Below, piece by piece: positions 25,051 through 34,479 of a DNA stretch of 64,000 bases. The stretch is taken from NCBI GenBank assembly GCA_014529385.2, contig CM043964.1:532997-596996 (forward strand). Reading direction: 5' to 3'. Position numbers and translations under genes: made by a program. The notes under the pieces are model-generated. The model was not told the origin of the DNA and searched no databases. It saw only the letters and a list, made by a program, of their open reading frames with translations. The stretch's first letter is position 1. Every line of letters begins with the position of its first letter. The DNA is from Adiantum capillus-veneris (taxonomy: Eukaryota > Streptophyta > Polypodiopsida > Polypodiales > Pteridaceae).

Positions 25051-25140
25051 TGTTGGAGCTATATATGGCTCACTCTACTCAAGTTGGTCTCACCTATATA
25101 TTTGTATCTTGTCCTCTCTCTTTCTCTCTACATCTCAACA
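25051..25140 (+). repeat. 3' LTR of Copia C (internally deleted)
   Basis: 90 bp; ends match the 5' LTR, but the block containing AATATGAATCAGTC is missing between TTGTCCTC and TCTCTTTC. Confidence 0.9.
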
Positions 25141-25146
25141 ATCTCA

Positions 25147-26084
25147 ATCACACTCTCACTCTCATTCTCAATCTCAATCTTGTGCACAATCTCAATCTCA
25201 ATCACACTCTCACTCTCAATCTCAATCACAATCACACTCTCAATCTCAATCTCTTGATGGCAACAACGATCATAATCGAAATCGCAACACGATCACAATC
25301 CCAATATCATGACACCCTGCATCGTCTACAAAATAGCCAAAAGAACATACTCGTGCAACCAAATCAACATGGTAATCAAATTCAAAACATCATTTTGTAC
25401 CATCATAAAAGTTTATAATCACTTCTTGATTGGATCAAACAAAAGAGATATTACCTGTGTATATCTGTTTGTAAGCTAACCCGTTTTGCTGCTTGTAGGT
25501 TACACTGTTGCTGCTGGCAATTTGTTTCTGTCATAACTCCTTGTAGGTTACCCTGTTGCTGCTGGCAATTTGTTTTTTTATAACTTGGTCAAACAAACTC
25601 AGACTATATGCTTCCAGGTACTCAAAACGACGGGTACAGGTTTGATCTACAAGGCAACGCAAAGAGAATTGCGAAAAACGTCTTTCTAAGGCTGAAAACG
25701 CAAGTTTTAGGTCGCGACTCTCAAAAACCCTATTTTTCGGTCACCACTACTTTTTAAACTTATTTTAAGCCTACTCATGCATTTTAAGCTAAAACACAAA
25801 AAATATAAAACATTAATATTTAAAAAAACCTCAATAGTAACTACGTTTTTTTTATTATACTGTTCATAAACAGACTACTTGTTGTTTATTAATCTTTATC
25901 AAAATATGTCTTCGGTGTATTATTTAAAAAGAAGAGAGTATGTTTTCTCTCTTAATATCCTAAACTCATTCAAATAGGCTCTATCTAATAGACTATTCAA
26001 TAATCTTTAAAATCGTGCTAAACAAAAGATATGGCGTACTACATTCTTTTCGACTTTAAGAACTTCAAAATTTAGTCCTATTAC
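25147..26084 (-). repeat. Second copy of the 3' part of element H
   Basis: Matches 17763-18595 with small indels, including a CT-rich stretch, a block around TTGATGGCAACAACG, and a partial duplication of CTGTTGCTGCTGGCAA at 25509 and 25556. Similarity stops at about 26084, where unrelated sequence begins. Confidence 0.85.
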
Positions 26085-26089
26085 AAAAA

Positions 26090-26546
26090 CAGCCATGAGC
26101 ACCTGGCCGTTCCAGGAACTCTTCTGGTAGTGGGCATGGTAGTAGGGAACCAGAGTCATCGAGGGCTGTTGAATCTCGATGTCCACAAGAACAAACACCT
26201 AGAAGAAGAATGAAGCAACGTGCCCAACACTAGAGAGAAGAAAAGGCCCAGCAAACAACAGATTTTGATAGGGAGGAGCCGTCGCTCCACCAATCACAAT
26301 CAAGACCATCCAGGACTCGGGTTGTCCATACAGACACTGAATCAGAGAGTGAGACACCATGGCTGCAAGCTGATATACCGCGCAGACACCAGTTGCCCGT
26401 TGGGGGAAGACACTGCCTCGAGGCCAGGGAGCTCTCCCCACAGCACAAGATCGGGAGCCAAGGGAAGACGATGAATCAAAAGAGGATGCAGATCCAACCC
26501 TTAAGCATGTAACAAGGTGCAAGTCTATGTTTTTCAAGAAGCCTAA
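26090..26546 (+). other. Arg/Ser-rich coding-like stretch before the H3 frame
   Basis: The plus strand shows overlapping basic and Ser/Gln-rich frames (for example QEQTPRRRMKQRAQ, a stop, then SQSRPSRTRVVHT) with indels between them. A basic, disordered stretch upstream of a histone fold could be the tail of a histone variant, but its frame differs from the fold frame and no start codon with H3-like ARTKQT text is seen. It may instead be unrelated decayed sequence. Confidence 0.3.
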
Positions 26547-26885
26547 ACACCGCCAGCCACCAGATGTGCAAGTTCCCCCAAGACAACCGCAGTGGTGCCG
26601 AAAAATAGCAAGGGCATTCCAGAAATCCGCCACTACTAGAAGACTACAGAGCTTTTGATTCAACGCGCCCCCATTGCTCGCACAGTGAAGGAGATGCTTC
26701 AAAGCTATGGAGATCAGTATAGAATGCAAGCATTAGTGCTAGAGGCGATTCAAGAAGCTATAGAGGCCCACATCATTTGGGTGTTGGAAGATACCAACCT
26801 ATGCGCTATTCATGCAAAGTGAGTGACAATACAGCCAAAAGATATGCATCTTGCATGTCGATTGCAAAGAGACTTCGAGCATTAG
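26547..26885 (+). pseudogene. Histone H3-family pseudogene (histone fold)
   Basis: The frame after a TAA at 26544 reads EIRHY, TAG, KTTELLIQRAP, later EAIQEAIEAHI, then LEDTNLCAIHAK, TGA, VTIQPKD, ending at a TAG at 26883. It aligns without gaps to canonical H3 from about residue 50 to the C-terminus. E50, I51, R52, Y54, K56, T58-I62, P66, R69, V71, E73, R83, Q85, Q93-A95, E97-A98, E105-K115, V117-I119, P121-D123 and R129 are kept. The stops fall exactly at Gln55 (CAG to TAG) and Arg116 (CGA to TGA). The fold has no intron, unlike plant CENH3 and H3.3 genes, so it is an H3.1-like gene or a retrocopy. Many core changes (F67I, F104L, G102W) suggest either long decay or a divergent variant. H3-family membership is near certain; the subtype is open. 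Confidence 0.85.
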
Positions 26886-26959
26886 CCGAAGTTACCCCTG
26901 TTTTTGTATTGCACACCCTTATTTTTGTAATGAGATGACTTTGCAATGACAATATGATC

Positions 26960-27990
26960 AACAGGTGTCTATTGTGTCTATTATCCATGTGTGGCCCTTG
27001 TGGACACCATTTTTTTTGCAATTCCAAGTTATGTTTACCCATAGGATATCATTAAAGTTAATATATTGTGAAACCAGGTGTCTATGCAACATTAAATTAG
27101 GCTTTTCAAAAGTCCAATGTAATTGGGCCTTTTGGTGCAAGATGTATTAGGTAGTGAAAAGAAGTGGTTTCTCTGAAGTAATGAATTGCTTTCAGTTAAT
27201 TTATGCTTTTTAATTATCCCGGGGGGTATAGAAGCCTACCAGGTGTCAAAAAAAGGGTGGCCACAAGGGCGCGCAAATGGCCCATCCATCAGTTTTGGAT
27301 GGCCCATTTTCACGCCCTTGTGGCCACCCTTTTTTTTGCACCTGGTAGGCTTCTCTACCCCCCAGGATACTTAAAAATCATAAATTTACTGAAAGCAATT
27401 GGTTTTGCATCATTACTTTAGATGGAGCCTTGTGGGCACCCTTTTTTTTGGCAATTTCAACCTTTGACTACCCCATAGGATATCAAAAATGTTAACACAT
27501 TGTGAAACCAAGTGTCTATGCAACATCAATTTAGACTGTTCAAATGTCTAATGTAATTGGGCCTTTTGGTGCAAGGGTGTATTAGGTAGAGATAAAGCAG
27601 GTGATAGTGTGCTTGAAAACTTAAATTCGGAGTTGATTACACCTTTTCTAGTGTCCTTGAGTGCAAACATATTCTCCATATGCCAAAAAAAGGGTGTCCA
27701 CAAGGCTCCATCTAAAGTAATGATGCAAAACCAATTCTTTTGAGTTAATTTATGTTTTTTAAGTATCCTAGGGGGTAGAGAAGCTTACCAGATGTCAAAA
27801 AAAGAGTGGCCACAAGGGTGCGCAAATGGGCCATCCAAAACTGATGGACGGGCCATTTGCGCGCCCTTGTGGCCACCCTTTTCTTGGCACCCGGTAGGCT
27901 TCTCTACCCCCTAGGATACTTGAAAAACATAATGTTAACTCAAAGCAATTGGTTTTGCATCATTTCTTTAGAGAAACCACTTCTTCTGAC
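26960..27990. repeat. Hierarchical inverted repeat: two palindromes facing each other
   Basis: Palindrome 1 spans about 27183-27402 with its centre near 27292 (arms read ATGGCCCATCCA / TGGATGGCCCAT). Palindrome 2 spans about 27712-27970 with its centre near 27841. The outer flanks of palindrome 1 are the reverse complement of the outer flanks of palindrome 2 (GTGGTTTCTCT at 27163 pairs with AGAGAAACCAC at 27970; GATGGAGCC at 27421 pairs with GGCTCCATC at 27704). So 27163-27452 and 27682-27985 are themselves inverted copies around a 230-bp spacer. A direct repeat of about 170 bp (near 26990 and 27428) lies over the left side. No coding region is seen; a foldback or MITE-type element is the likeliest identity. 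Confidence 0.8.
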
Positions 27991-28200
27991 TCAAATGTGT
28001 TTTATACTTTCTCTAGTATCATGTGCATCCAATTTCCACTGTGTTGTTACTTCGAGCAAAAAAGACATCTTATTGAAACATATCACCAACTACAAAAAAT
28101 TTCAATATTGAAAAATCACATTTAGAAGAATTTACAAAATAGAGACACAATTTTGAATTTTTTATTACTTCCAAAAAGATGAGTTTACATCATGTATCTA
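27991..28200. other. AT-rich non-coding stretch
   Basis: I see no open frame, repeat or recognisable signal here. Confidence 0.5.
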
Positions 28201-28202
28201 AG

Positions 28203-29760
28203 GAGTTCATAACTTTCTTGACCATTTCCTAGCGCCTATCTTGCACATAAGGCAACTCCCCAGTCAAGAGGGACTACACTATGGCCTTTGGGTCAGTTGA
28301 GCCAATGGAAGCATGTATCCCTATCTGGGCAAGCACTTTACCACGGAAGCCAGTGCCAAACGCTGTGCATACAAGGGATCTATGCACTAAGAACACAAGA
28401 TGCGCAGTTTGAGCAATGGTGCTCAAACACAAAAACTTGCTCAAAGCTTTCAACGACCAAGTCATAAAATGGGCTTGAGGAGTAAATTAATTATGTATAA
28501 TGGCCACATCGCCAAGGGAGAGTTATCCTAGGTAATGCGCAAGGGAAGACTGAGGTCCAAAGCCCGTCCGCTTGCCACCCGTCCTTGCAGCAAAATCATC
28601 AACCTCCACGACATCCTGTCATAAACCAATGAACGTTGAGAAAAAAGACAATGAAGGATAAAATAATAACATGAAAATTAGGATAGAGTTTACATCCTGC
28701 TCCTTGTCGTCCTCCTCCATGTTGCCCTTTGCATCCAAGTCAATGCTCTCATGCACCACAGCTACGAGCTTTGGATCATCAGATGGGAGGTTGCATAATG
28801 GCATAGGCATCCTAGCGGCCTCAACCTTGGCTTGTGTGGCTTGGAATTCTTCCTCAGCCATGTGCAACTACTCTGCTGCTAGGAACTACGCACATACAAC
28901 TGCAATAGTGTCAGCAATAGAGTCCCCAACTCGCAAGAGCTTGCTTTCTAGGACATCTGGTGTATTGTCTAAGGGACATTTGGTGTTATTGCATTGCACG
29001 CTCAAGCATTCATCCATGCGCATGCCAAATGCTTTCTCCAAATCATGCATAAACACATACTCCTCCCCATCCACTACCATGAGGAGAAGGGCTGATTTCT
29101 ACCTCTAAGATAGCCACATCCGTCAATGGTAGTGGCACTAGAGTGTCACTAGGGCCAACCGCAACGATGGATTTCTCAACCACTTCCTCGAGCCCCTTGG
29201 GGTACTCGAGCTGAAGTGTCTTTCCTTCCGTTGCAAGGTTCATGGGAATAACCTCCTACTCCTTGATGTCCTTGATAAAGGATCCAACCTGAAGGTGTGG
29301 TAAGTGGAGCTCCTCGAAATCAGGTTCCTCGCTCACCAAGAAAATAAATGTTGCTAGCTGAGAAAGGTACTCCACCCCCAACTTGCGCTTCTTGAGCGCT
29401 GACATCCCTAGGGCTTGCTCGTCCAAGAAATGGCCTGCGTTGGTGGCAATTTCTTGGAATCGTCGCAATCGCTTGGAGAATGGGCGATCACCTTTGTGTA
29501 TGTAGCGCAAAATATTGCAAGGCACCCAGATCCCTGCATGTGGGGAGATAGATACAGAATATTTTATGATGTGCTCTTCCATGAACGCAAAAATCTCGGC
29601 AAATGCATCCATGTGAAGGGAAATTATGGTGTCAAGGTTAGGGAGACGAGTAAAAAAGGTGTGGAGGTCCAACTTCCCTTTGTATTTGGTGTCCTCGAGG
29701 AAGAGGATGAAGCGTGACAAAAGGGGTGGATGTGGGTGCAGATGCAGAGGCTGTGGAAGC
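28203..29760 (-). pseudogene. Unidentified spliced gene, decayed by Gln-to-stop changes
   Basis: Read on the minus strand, a frame opens upstream of 29720 and gives about 155 codons (RFILFLEDTKYKGKLDLHT, later HFLDEQALGMSALKKRKL). It continues past a TAG at 29256 into NLATEGKTLQLEYP, shifts frame near 29095 into VVDGEEYVFMHDLEK, passes TAGs at 28886 and 28868, and gives MAEEEFQATQAKVEAAR. An intron at 28616-28693 (78 bp, GTAAAC...GACAG) joins KEQD to DVVEVDDFAA in phase 0. The second exon passes stops near 28523, 28487 and 28274 before losing coherence near 28230. Every in-frame stop is TAG or TAA where Gln would fit. I do not recognise the protein; it looks soluble and mixed-charge, with no membrane segment. 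A host gene or a DNA-transposon gene are both possible. Confidence 0.5.
28616..28693 (-). other. Intron of the unidentified gene
   Basis: A 78-bp segment with minus-strand donor GAT|GTAAAC and acceptor ATGACAG|GAT; removal keeps the frame at a codon boundary. Confidence 0.5.
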
Positions 29761-30012
29761 GTCCATGTCTAGCATGGGGTGTAGATAGAGAGTGGAGGAG
29801 CTCAAGAGTTGTAAAAGTGAAAATAGTGTATGAGTTATGCGGCCCCCCTTTAAAAATGGTCCTTTTTTAAAAGACATTAAAAAAAAAGGCACTTTCACCA
29901 AAAAATGATCTCTCATCTCAATGCGAAAAATTATATTCAAAGACATGATTTGCCGAAGCAAATGATGTTGATTACATCGGGGATCACTTTCAAAATTGCA
30001 AGAGTTACAAAG

Positions 30013-31353
30013 CTATAAGAGCGATAGCATAGTTCCATCCATCCCCCAGTCCTCCTCGACCTTCAATTTGTCTTCCATTCTCTTCCCAATCTGCGGACAT
30101 TCATTACAATAAGTATCCAATGATCGACAAACTATGATGTATTGAAAATGTGGTGGAAGGATTCTCACCTTGTGACCTTGTAAAAAAAAATGTGCTTGTT
30201 CAAGGGACTCAAAACCCATAATAACCAAATGTTCTCGCACATTACTGAGAGTCCAATGCTTGTTCACTTGGACTGCCTCCAAAGTATCGTTGGGCATCTT
30301 CACTGCAATGTCAAAGCTTGCAATAGCACCGTCCACACTCTATAAGGCAGTCCACACTCTAAGCTTGCACATCCAACAATCATAGTGAAATTGTATGTAC
30401 AAGGAGGTGCGGGATTTAAAATAGCGCATTCCAATACCTGAAGCTCCACCCTTACAACGGTATCGGTACCCATTGTGCATGCCCTCCACAAAATCCCAAT
30501 CCTCTTCTAAAAGCCTTCCTAATTCCTCATAATGCACATCTTTACATACAAGCATTGTGGTGGTCTCCACAAACCCAAAATCTTAAAAAATGTGCACAAA
30601 ACAATGAAGAGGCAAACACCAACTCAAGCCCACAGACCTAGAGGCTTTAGAGTATTTCAAAGAGTTTTGGACATCTATTATCATCTTTTGCTTGAAAGAT
30701 GCTACCGACCACAAATCTGGCACCGGCCACTCCATATTTAATAAGGAAGTTACTTTGATGGGTTTAAGCATTCCAAACTCTTGTATAGAAGTAGGCACAA
30801 TATAGGAGTGAGAACAGAAGAAAATCCTTCTTTGAACCAGTTTGGTTGGGCAAAGATGTGCGAACATTATTGCTCCAATATTCGCATGTATAGCATTGAA
30901 TGTGCCGGAGAGAGTATGTAGTGGCTTCTCATCCACCAACCTGGATGGAAATATGACTATAAATGCATGGCAAATCTTAAGTATGAATCCATAATAACAT
31001 TACTCTGTGATTTCACACCTAGCTTTATATTCTCAAAACATGTACTTACAATGTGTTGGAAATCGAGGTGGTTGTTGCAATTGCATGCTTGACATTGAGA
31101 AAAGATGTTGCACAATCGCTACGGTCCCCTTGTATTTGCGATTCTTGAAGCCAAGGAGCTTTCCTTTCCAATTACAATTCAAGTTTGCACGATTCCACAC
31201 ACGATGAGAGCCAATAGCAGATGGTTGCATGTATACCCAAGCACCTTTGGTGAACTCTTGTGGCACCCACTCATCATCTATACCTCTAGTGTTGTGGCAT
31301 GCAAGTGCTGTGACCTCATTCTTTGGCTGCCTTTGCGAAGTAGAGTTGGCCAT
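30013..31353 (-). pseudogene. Unidentified gene-like region, probably several exons
   Basis: Four minus-strand open segments follow one another. The first (31353 to about 31050) reads MANSTSQRQPKNEV, then KGAWVYMQPSAIGSH, and ends at a strong splice donor (ATT|GTAAGT at 31049). The second begins after a good acceptor (TCCATCCAG| at 30941) with VDEKPLHTLSGTFNAIHAN and stays open for 118 codons. The third (30570-30340) reads VHYEELGRLLEEDWDF. The fourth (30336-30013) reads DGAIASFDIAVKMPNDTLEAV and HFFLQGHKVRIL. Phases do not match perfectly between the first two, so the model is uncertain or the gene is damaged. I recognise no domain. It is on the same strand as, and upstream of, the gene at 28.2-29.8 kb, but no link is shown. 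Confidence 0.4.
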
Positions 31354-31359
31354 GGTTGA

Positions 31360-32128
31360 GCAAAGAAAATTAAGAGGAGCAGTAGGACCTTGCTTGTTGC
31401 TTCCATGTAGGTGGGATAAAGTGATAGAAGAAGGTGGTTAACCCTTGCTTGGTGTGGCAATGGAAGGAGAAGGTGGATAACCCTTGCTTGGTGTGGCAAT
31501 GGAAGGTGGTAGGGGAGGAGAGAGGAGATTCCTTGCTGCAGCAATGGAGATGGTAAAGAGAGAGTGTTGGAGTAGAGGATGAATGTGATGGTTGCAACCA
31601 AGGAGGGGTTGGAAAAGGGGTTCTAGAGAGAGAAAATCACTTTTTGCCTAAGGACAACTTTTGGGGGAGCTCTGGATAGTAAAAAAAGCTTTTTAAAATT
31701 TTTTGAAAAATTTTGAATTTTAGGGTTTTGGGTTGCACGTTTTGACTTCTTGAGGTCAAAAAATGTTTTTTTGACCATAAAATAGATTTAGGCGGGTTTT
31801 GAGAAGATAAAATTTGAGTTTTGAAAATTTTTAAAAATTATAAAATTTTGGGATTTTTTCAAAACCGGATAAGAAAGGAGGGAAGTTGGAGATTCCGTAT
31901 GGCCCACCCCACACCACCCCCTACACCCCCCCCCCCCCCCCCCCCCCCTTCTTCTCACTAGGTAAGAGCCCATTTAAGAAGTGTAAGACTACTTTATCCC
32001 CCTACATTTTTGAGGGCATAGAGTGTGTCCACCACCCTCTTCTCATTGGCTGGCCTCTAATTAACCTTAATCCCAAAGGGCCCCTAGAGGGCTCATACTT
32101 TTCCTAATGTGCTAAGAAAATTCAGGAC
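31360..32128. other. Low-complexity stretch with a 23-base C run
   Basis: No gene is supported. The block CCCTTGCTTGGTGTGGCAATGG occurs at 31442 and 31480. The plus strand has 23 C in a row at 31926-31948 (G23 on the minus strand), a sequence able to form quadruplex structures and prone to length change. Confidence 0.75.
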
Positions 32129-32706
32129 ATGACTGAACGACTTCGCTCAGCAGCACTAAGTCGTAGCACAAGGGCCAAAGAATTAGAGATGATGATTGAC
32201 GCACTCCAAAGGGAGTTAGATGACCGACTCAACGTCATCACCGATTTACAAAGGCAAGTGTAGGAGTTGAAAGCGAAAGCTGAACAACATCAATGCGGAA
32301 GAGATAGACAGCAGAAAGAAATGGAAGAGCTTGGAGATTTGCTTACAAAATTGTCAGATGCATGCAAGGAAAAAGATGAGCAGCTGAGAGAAGTCACAAA
32401 CGAACTTCTAACCATGACCTTGTCACTTCAGAAGATTCAGGTTCAACTGGATGTATCCAATGCCTCCCTACAGTACTAAGAACAAAGAATAAATGATCAT
32501 GAAATTTTTCTACGAAAAATTAGAGAAAATCCCGCAAGGGCCTCGATCAAAGGAACATATGAGGTCTACAAGGCGTTAGAGAAGAAAAATAAAGACCTCG
32601 AGCTGGAGATTAAGTTGGAGCAATCTCAACGGAGAGACCTGGCTTTGATGCGGGTCCAAAGAGAAGACGAGCTGCTAAAGGAAATAGTAGAACTTAACAC
32701 TAGTTC
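32129..32706 (+). pseudogene. Coiled-coil frame with two in-frame stops
   Basis: From an ATG at 32129 one frame runs 190 codons through a TAG at 32261 and a TAA at 32477, both at likely Gln positions. The protein is almost wholly heptad-like and highly charged (KELEMMIDALQRELDDR; EKDEQLREVTNELL; LEKKNKDLELEIKLEQ). It closely resembles in style the coiled-coil part of the long frame at 61.5-63.9 kb, which ends at a polypurine tract, so it is probably a fragment of a related retroelement gag. Similarity to generic coiled-coil host proteins cannot be excluded. The stretch 32710-33153 downstream has no gene. Confidence 0.5.
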
Positions 32707-33273
32707 TGTAATTGGACACTTAAGTGTTCTGAGATTTTCCTTCCAAGTTTTGGCAATTTATTTGTCAAGCTAAAAAGAAGTTTTTTATACCTTGCTTCTA
32801 CCACACGCTGGTTATGAGGCAAAGAAAACACTAGATTTTTCTCCATGTCAAAATGCAATCTATATGGATAGAATTTTGGTAAGTTCTTAATTAGTCATAA
32901 ATTTTAGTAAAATTTCAAGCTGTTTTGCAAAAAAAATTTATAAAATTCTTATATCTTTTTGTAGAGATGGCCTTTTTAATGTGTATAAAAGCCAAGTGTT
33001 AGCACTTACTATTACAAAACAATGGAATGCACTTTAAAGACAAGTTTCCAAGTCACGTGCAAGTTATAGACATAATTTCATACTTGAGAACGTGCTGAAT
33101 AAGAGCATAATTTTGGTCTTCCAAAGGTCCCCTCGTGGGATTGCGGCTATTCTTGTTGAACTTATATGCGAAGCTACTCAATACATGGCTTCTCTATATA
33201 TGGCACCTAGGTCTACTCTATATATACATCATCTCATGTGTATATTCTACACACTTTGGGGTTCTATTTCTGT

Positions 33274-33274
<1 letters not shown>

Positions 33275-33361
<87 letters not shown>
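33275..33361 (+). repeat. (CT)n microsatellite in the F LTR
   Basis: About 43 uninterrupted CT units. The second F copy has only a short, interrupted GA/CT stretch at the same place, so the run expanded in this copy. Confidence 0.95.
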
Positions 33362-33364
<3 letters not shown>

Positions 33365-33579
33365 ATGGTATCAGAGGAGTACGTTTTTGTTTTCAATTTT
33401 TCTCTTGATTGAAAATGATTTTGCAAAAACTCGTTACATTAGGCAATAGAATCGATGTGGTCTAAAACTTTTCAGAATAAAGTTTTCTCAAATTTTGCAC
33501 CGATTTCAGGTATGTACGCAAATTTTCTCAAATTTTGCACCGATCTCATAATTGAAAACTTCGGTGAAAACTTCTTATG

Positions 33580-33940
33580 CTCGGTGATGCCATGATGATA
33601 TTTCGTTGATTCCATGGTGATTTTTGTTGATACCATGATGATGTTTCGTTGATACCATGGTTATTCTTGGTGATACCATGATGTTGTTTCGTTGATACCA
33701 TGGTTATTCTCGGTGATGCCATGATGTTGTTTCGTTGATACAATGATTATTCTTGGTGATATCATGATGTTGTTTCATTGATACCATGGTTCTTTTCGAT
33801 GATATCATGATGTTTTTTCGTTGATACCATGGTTATTCTCAATGATACCATGATGTTGTTTCGTTGATACAATGATTATTCTATGATGCTTTTCGTTGAT
33901 ACCATGATGATTTATTCATTTTTATTGATACAATGATGAT
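33580..33940 (+). repeat. Leader array with repeated TGATACCATG
   Basis: Short units alternate; TGATACCATG occurs eight times exactly, with further one-base variants (TGATACAATG, TGATATCATG). It is the reverse complement of CATGGTATCA, the junction of the F LTR and its primer-binding site. Confidence 0.9.
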
Positions 33941-34019
33941 ATTTTCCACACCGCCTAGCCTGGCCCTGCCCTTACCTAGTCCGGCCTTGCCAGTGTCCTG
34001 ACATTACTCCCCCCTTAAG

Positions 34020-34450
34020 AAGAGTTTTTGTCCTCGAAAACAAAAGTGGGGAACTTCTTCTTAAGAACACTAATGTTTTCCCAAGTGGTGCCTTCTTTAG
34101 GTCGGTCTTTCCACTTGATTAAGGCTTGTTAACGTACATGATGACGTGTACGCAACTCATGATAATCAAGAACACGTTCAGGTTCATGCGGTAAGGTAGG
34201 AGGTTCAATGAAATCAACCAAAAGCTATTGGTCAATGACATTGTCGTCCCCATGTAACCGCTTATGTAAACGGCTTACATGAAACATCAGAAGAATGCGA
34301 GAATGTGAAGGTAGTAATAATTTGTAGGAACGATTACCTACTCGCTTGAGTATTTTGAAAGGCCCACAATATCAGGGAATCCGAAGACTACTTCGGTCCA
34401 TAAAGCTGTGTCAAGGGACGGCATAGGGGAGGAGGGGGGAAATCTTAGCA
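34020..34450 (-). pseudogene. Ty3 chromovirus-like remnant: integrase C-terminus and chromodomain-like end
   Basis: The minus strand encodes, in order, GPFKILKRVGNRSYKL (the GPF/Y module that closes Ty3 integrase), FHVSRLHKRLHGDDNVIDQ, a TAG, LLVDFIEPP, then PERVLDYHELRTRHHVR, a TAA, QALIKWKDRPKEGTTWENI, and KFPTFVFEDK. The last part matches the sequence pattern of the chromodomain-like tail of chromoviral Pol (LIKW...TTWE). Chromodomains of this kind steer integration to heterochromatin. The core integrase, reverse transcriptase and RNase H that should precede it are absent; instead 34480-35310 holds unrelated DNA. Confidence 0.8.
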
Positions 34451-34479
34451 ACACGCTAACACGGATACCATTTTTTGGA

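Larger units (their letters stand above)
19702..25140 (+). mobile_element. Copia LTR retrotransposon C, nearly intact
   Basis: Element C has a 5' LTR (19702-19844), a primer-binding site (19845), one gag-pol frame, a polypurine tract (TTTGAGTGGGGG, up to 25050) and a 3' LTR (25051-25140). It is flanked by the perfect direct repeat ATCTC and sits inside an LTR of family H. The aligned parts of the two LTRs differ at about two positions, but the 3' LTR lacks an internal block of about 53 bp. The single frame from 20210 to 24802 has only four in-frame stops and no frameshift, so this is the best-preserved member of the A/C/D family here. Confidence 0.95.
17598..26084 (-). mobile_element. Ty3-like LTR element family H, tandem copies split by Copia C
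   Basis: On the minus strand the order is: 3' part of one copy (26084-25147), an LTR (split: 25146 and 19701-19538), primer-binding site, a 1.8-kb interior (19537-17763), and a final LTR (17762-17598). The two 3' parts are near-identical over about 800 bp, so two copies share the middle LTR, the product expected from unequal recombination between LTRs. The interior is too short for full gag-pol. Near 18600 the minus strand reads NPSFQL and, one frame over, EDRVNF and GENV, resembling the C-terminal end of Ty3 polyproteins; I therefore lean to a deletion-derived Ty3 family. A basic gag-like start (METVHRCLQEMKDQ) follows the primer-binding site. Confidence 0.7.
33154..33950 (+). mobile_element. 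5' end of LTR element F: LTR, primer-binding site, leader repeats
   Basis: The LTR (33154-33365) starts TGTTGAAC and ends CTCTCAACA, and a run of about 43 CT units (33275-33361) makes up its end. TGGTATCAGAGG follows directly as primer-binding site. The leader has a short repeat around TCTCAAATTTTGCACCGAT (33487 and 33527), then an array (about 33580-33940) of 20-25-bp units of the type TGATACCATG + GTTATTC or ATGTTGTTTCG. No gag frame follows; the copy is cut near 33950, where a Ty3 remnant begins. A minus-strand copy of the same family lies at 47.1-54.3 kb. Confidence 0.8.

Noticed and set aside
26547-26885. Naming the H3 copy as CENH3
   Set aside because: Loop 1 has canonical H3 length and no CENH3-specific residues can be confirmed by eye; only H3-family membership is claimed.
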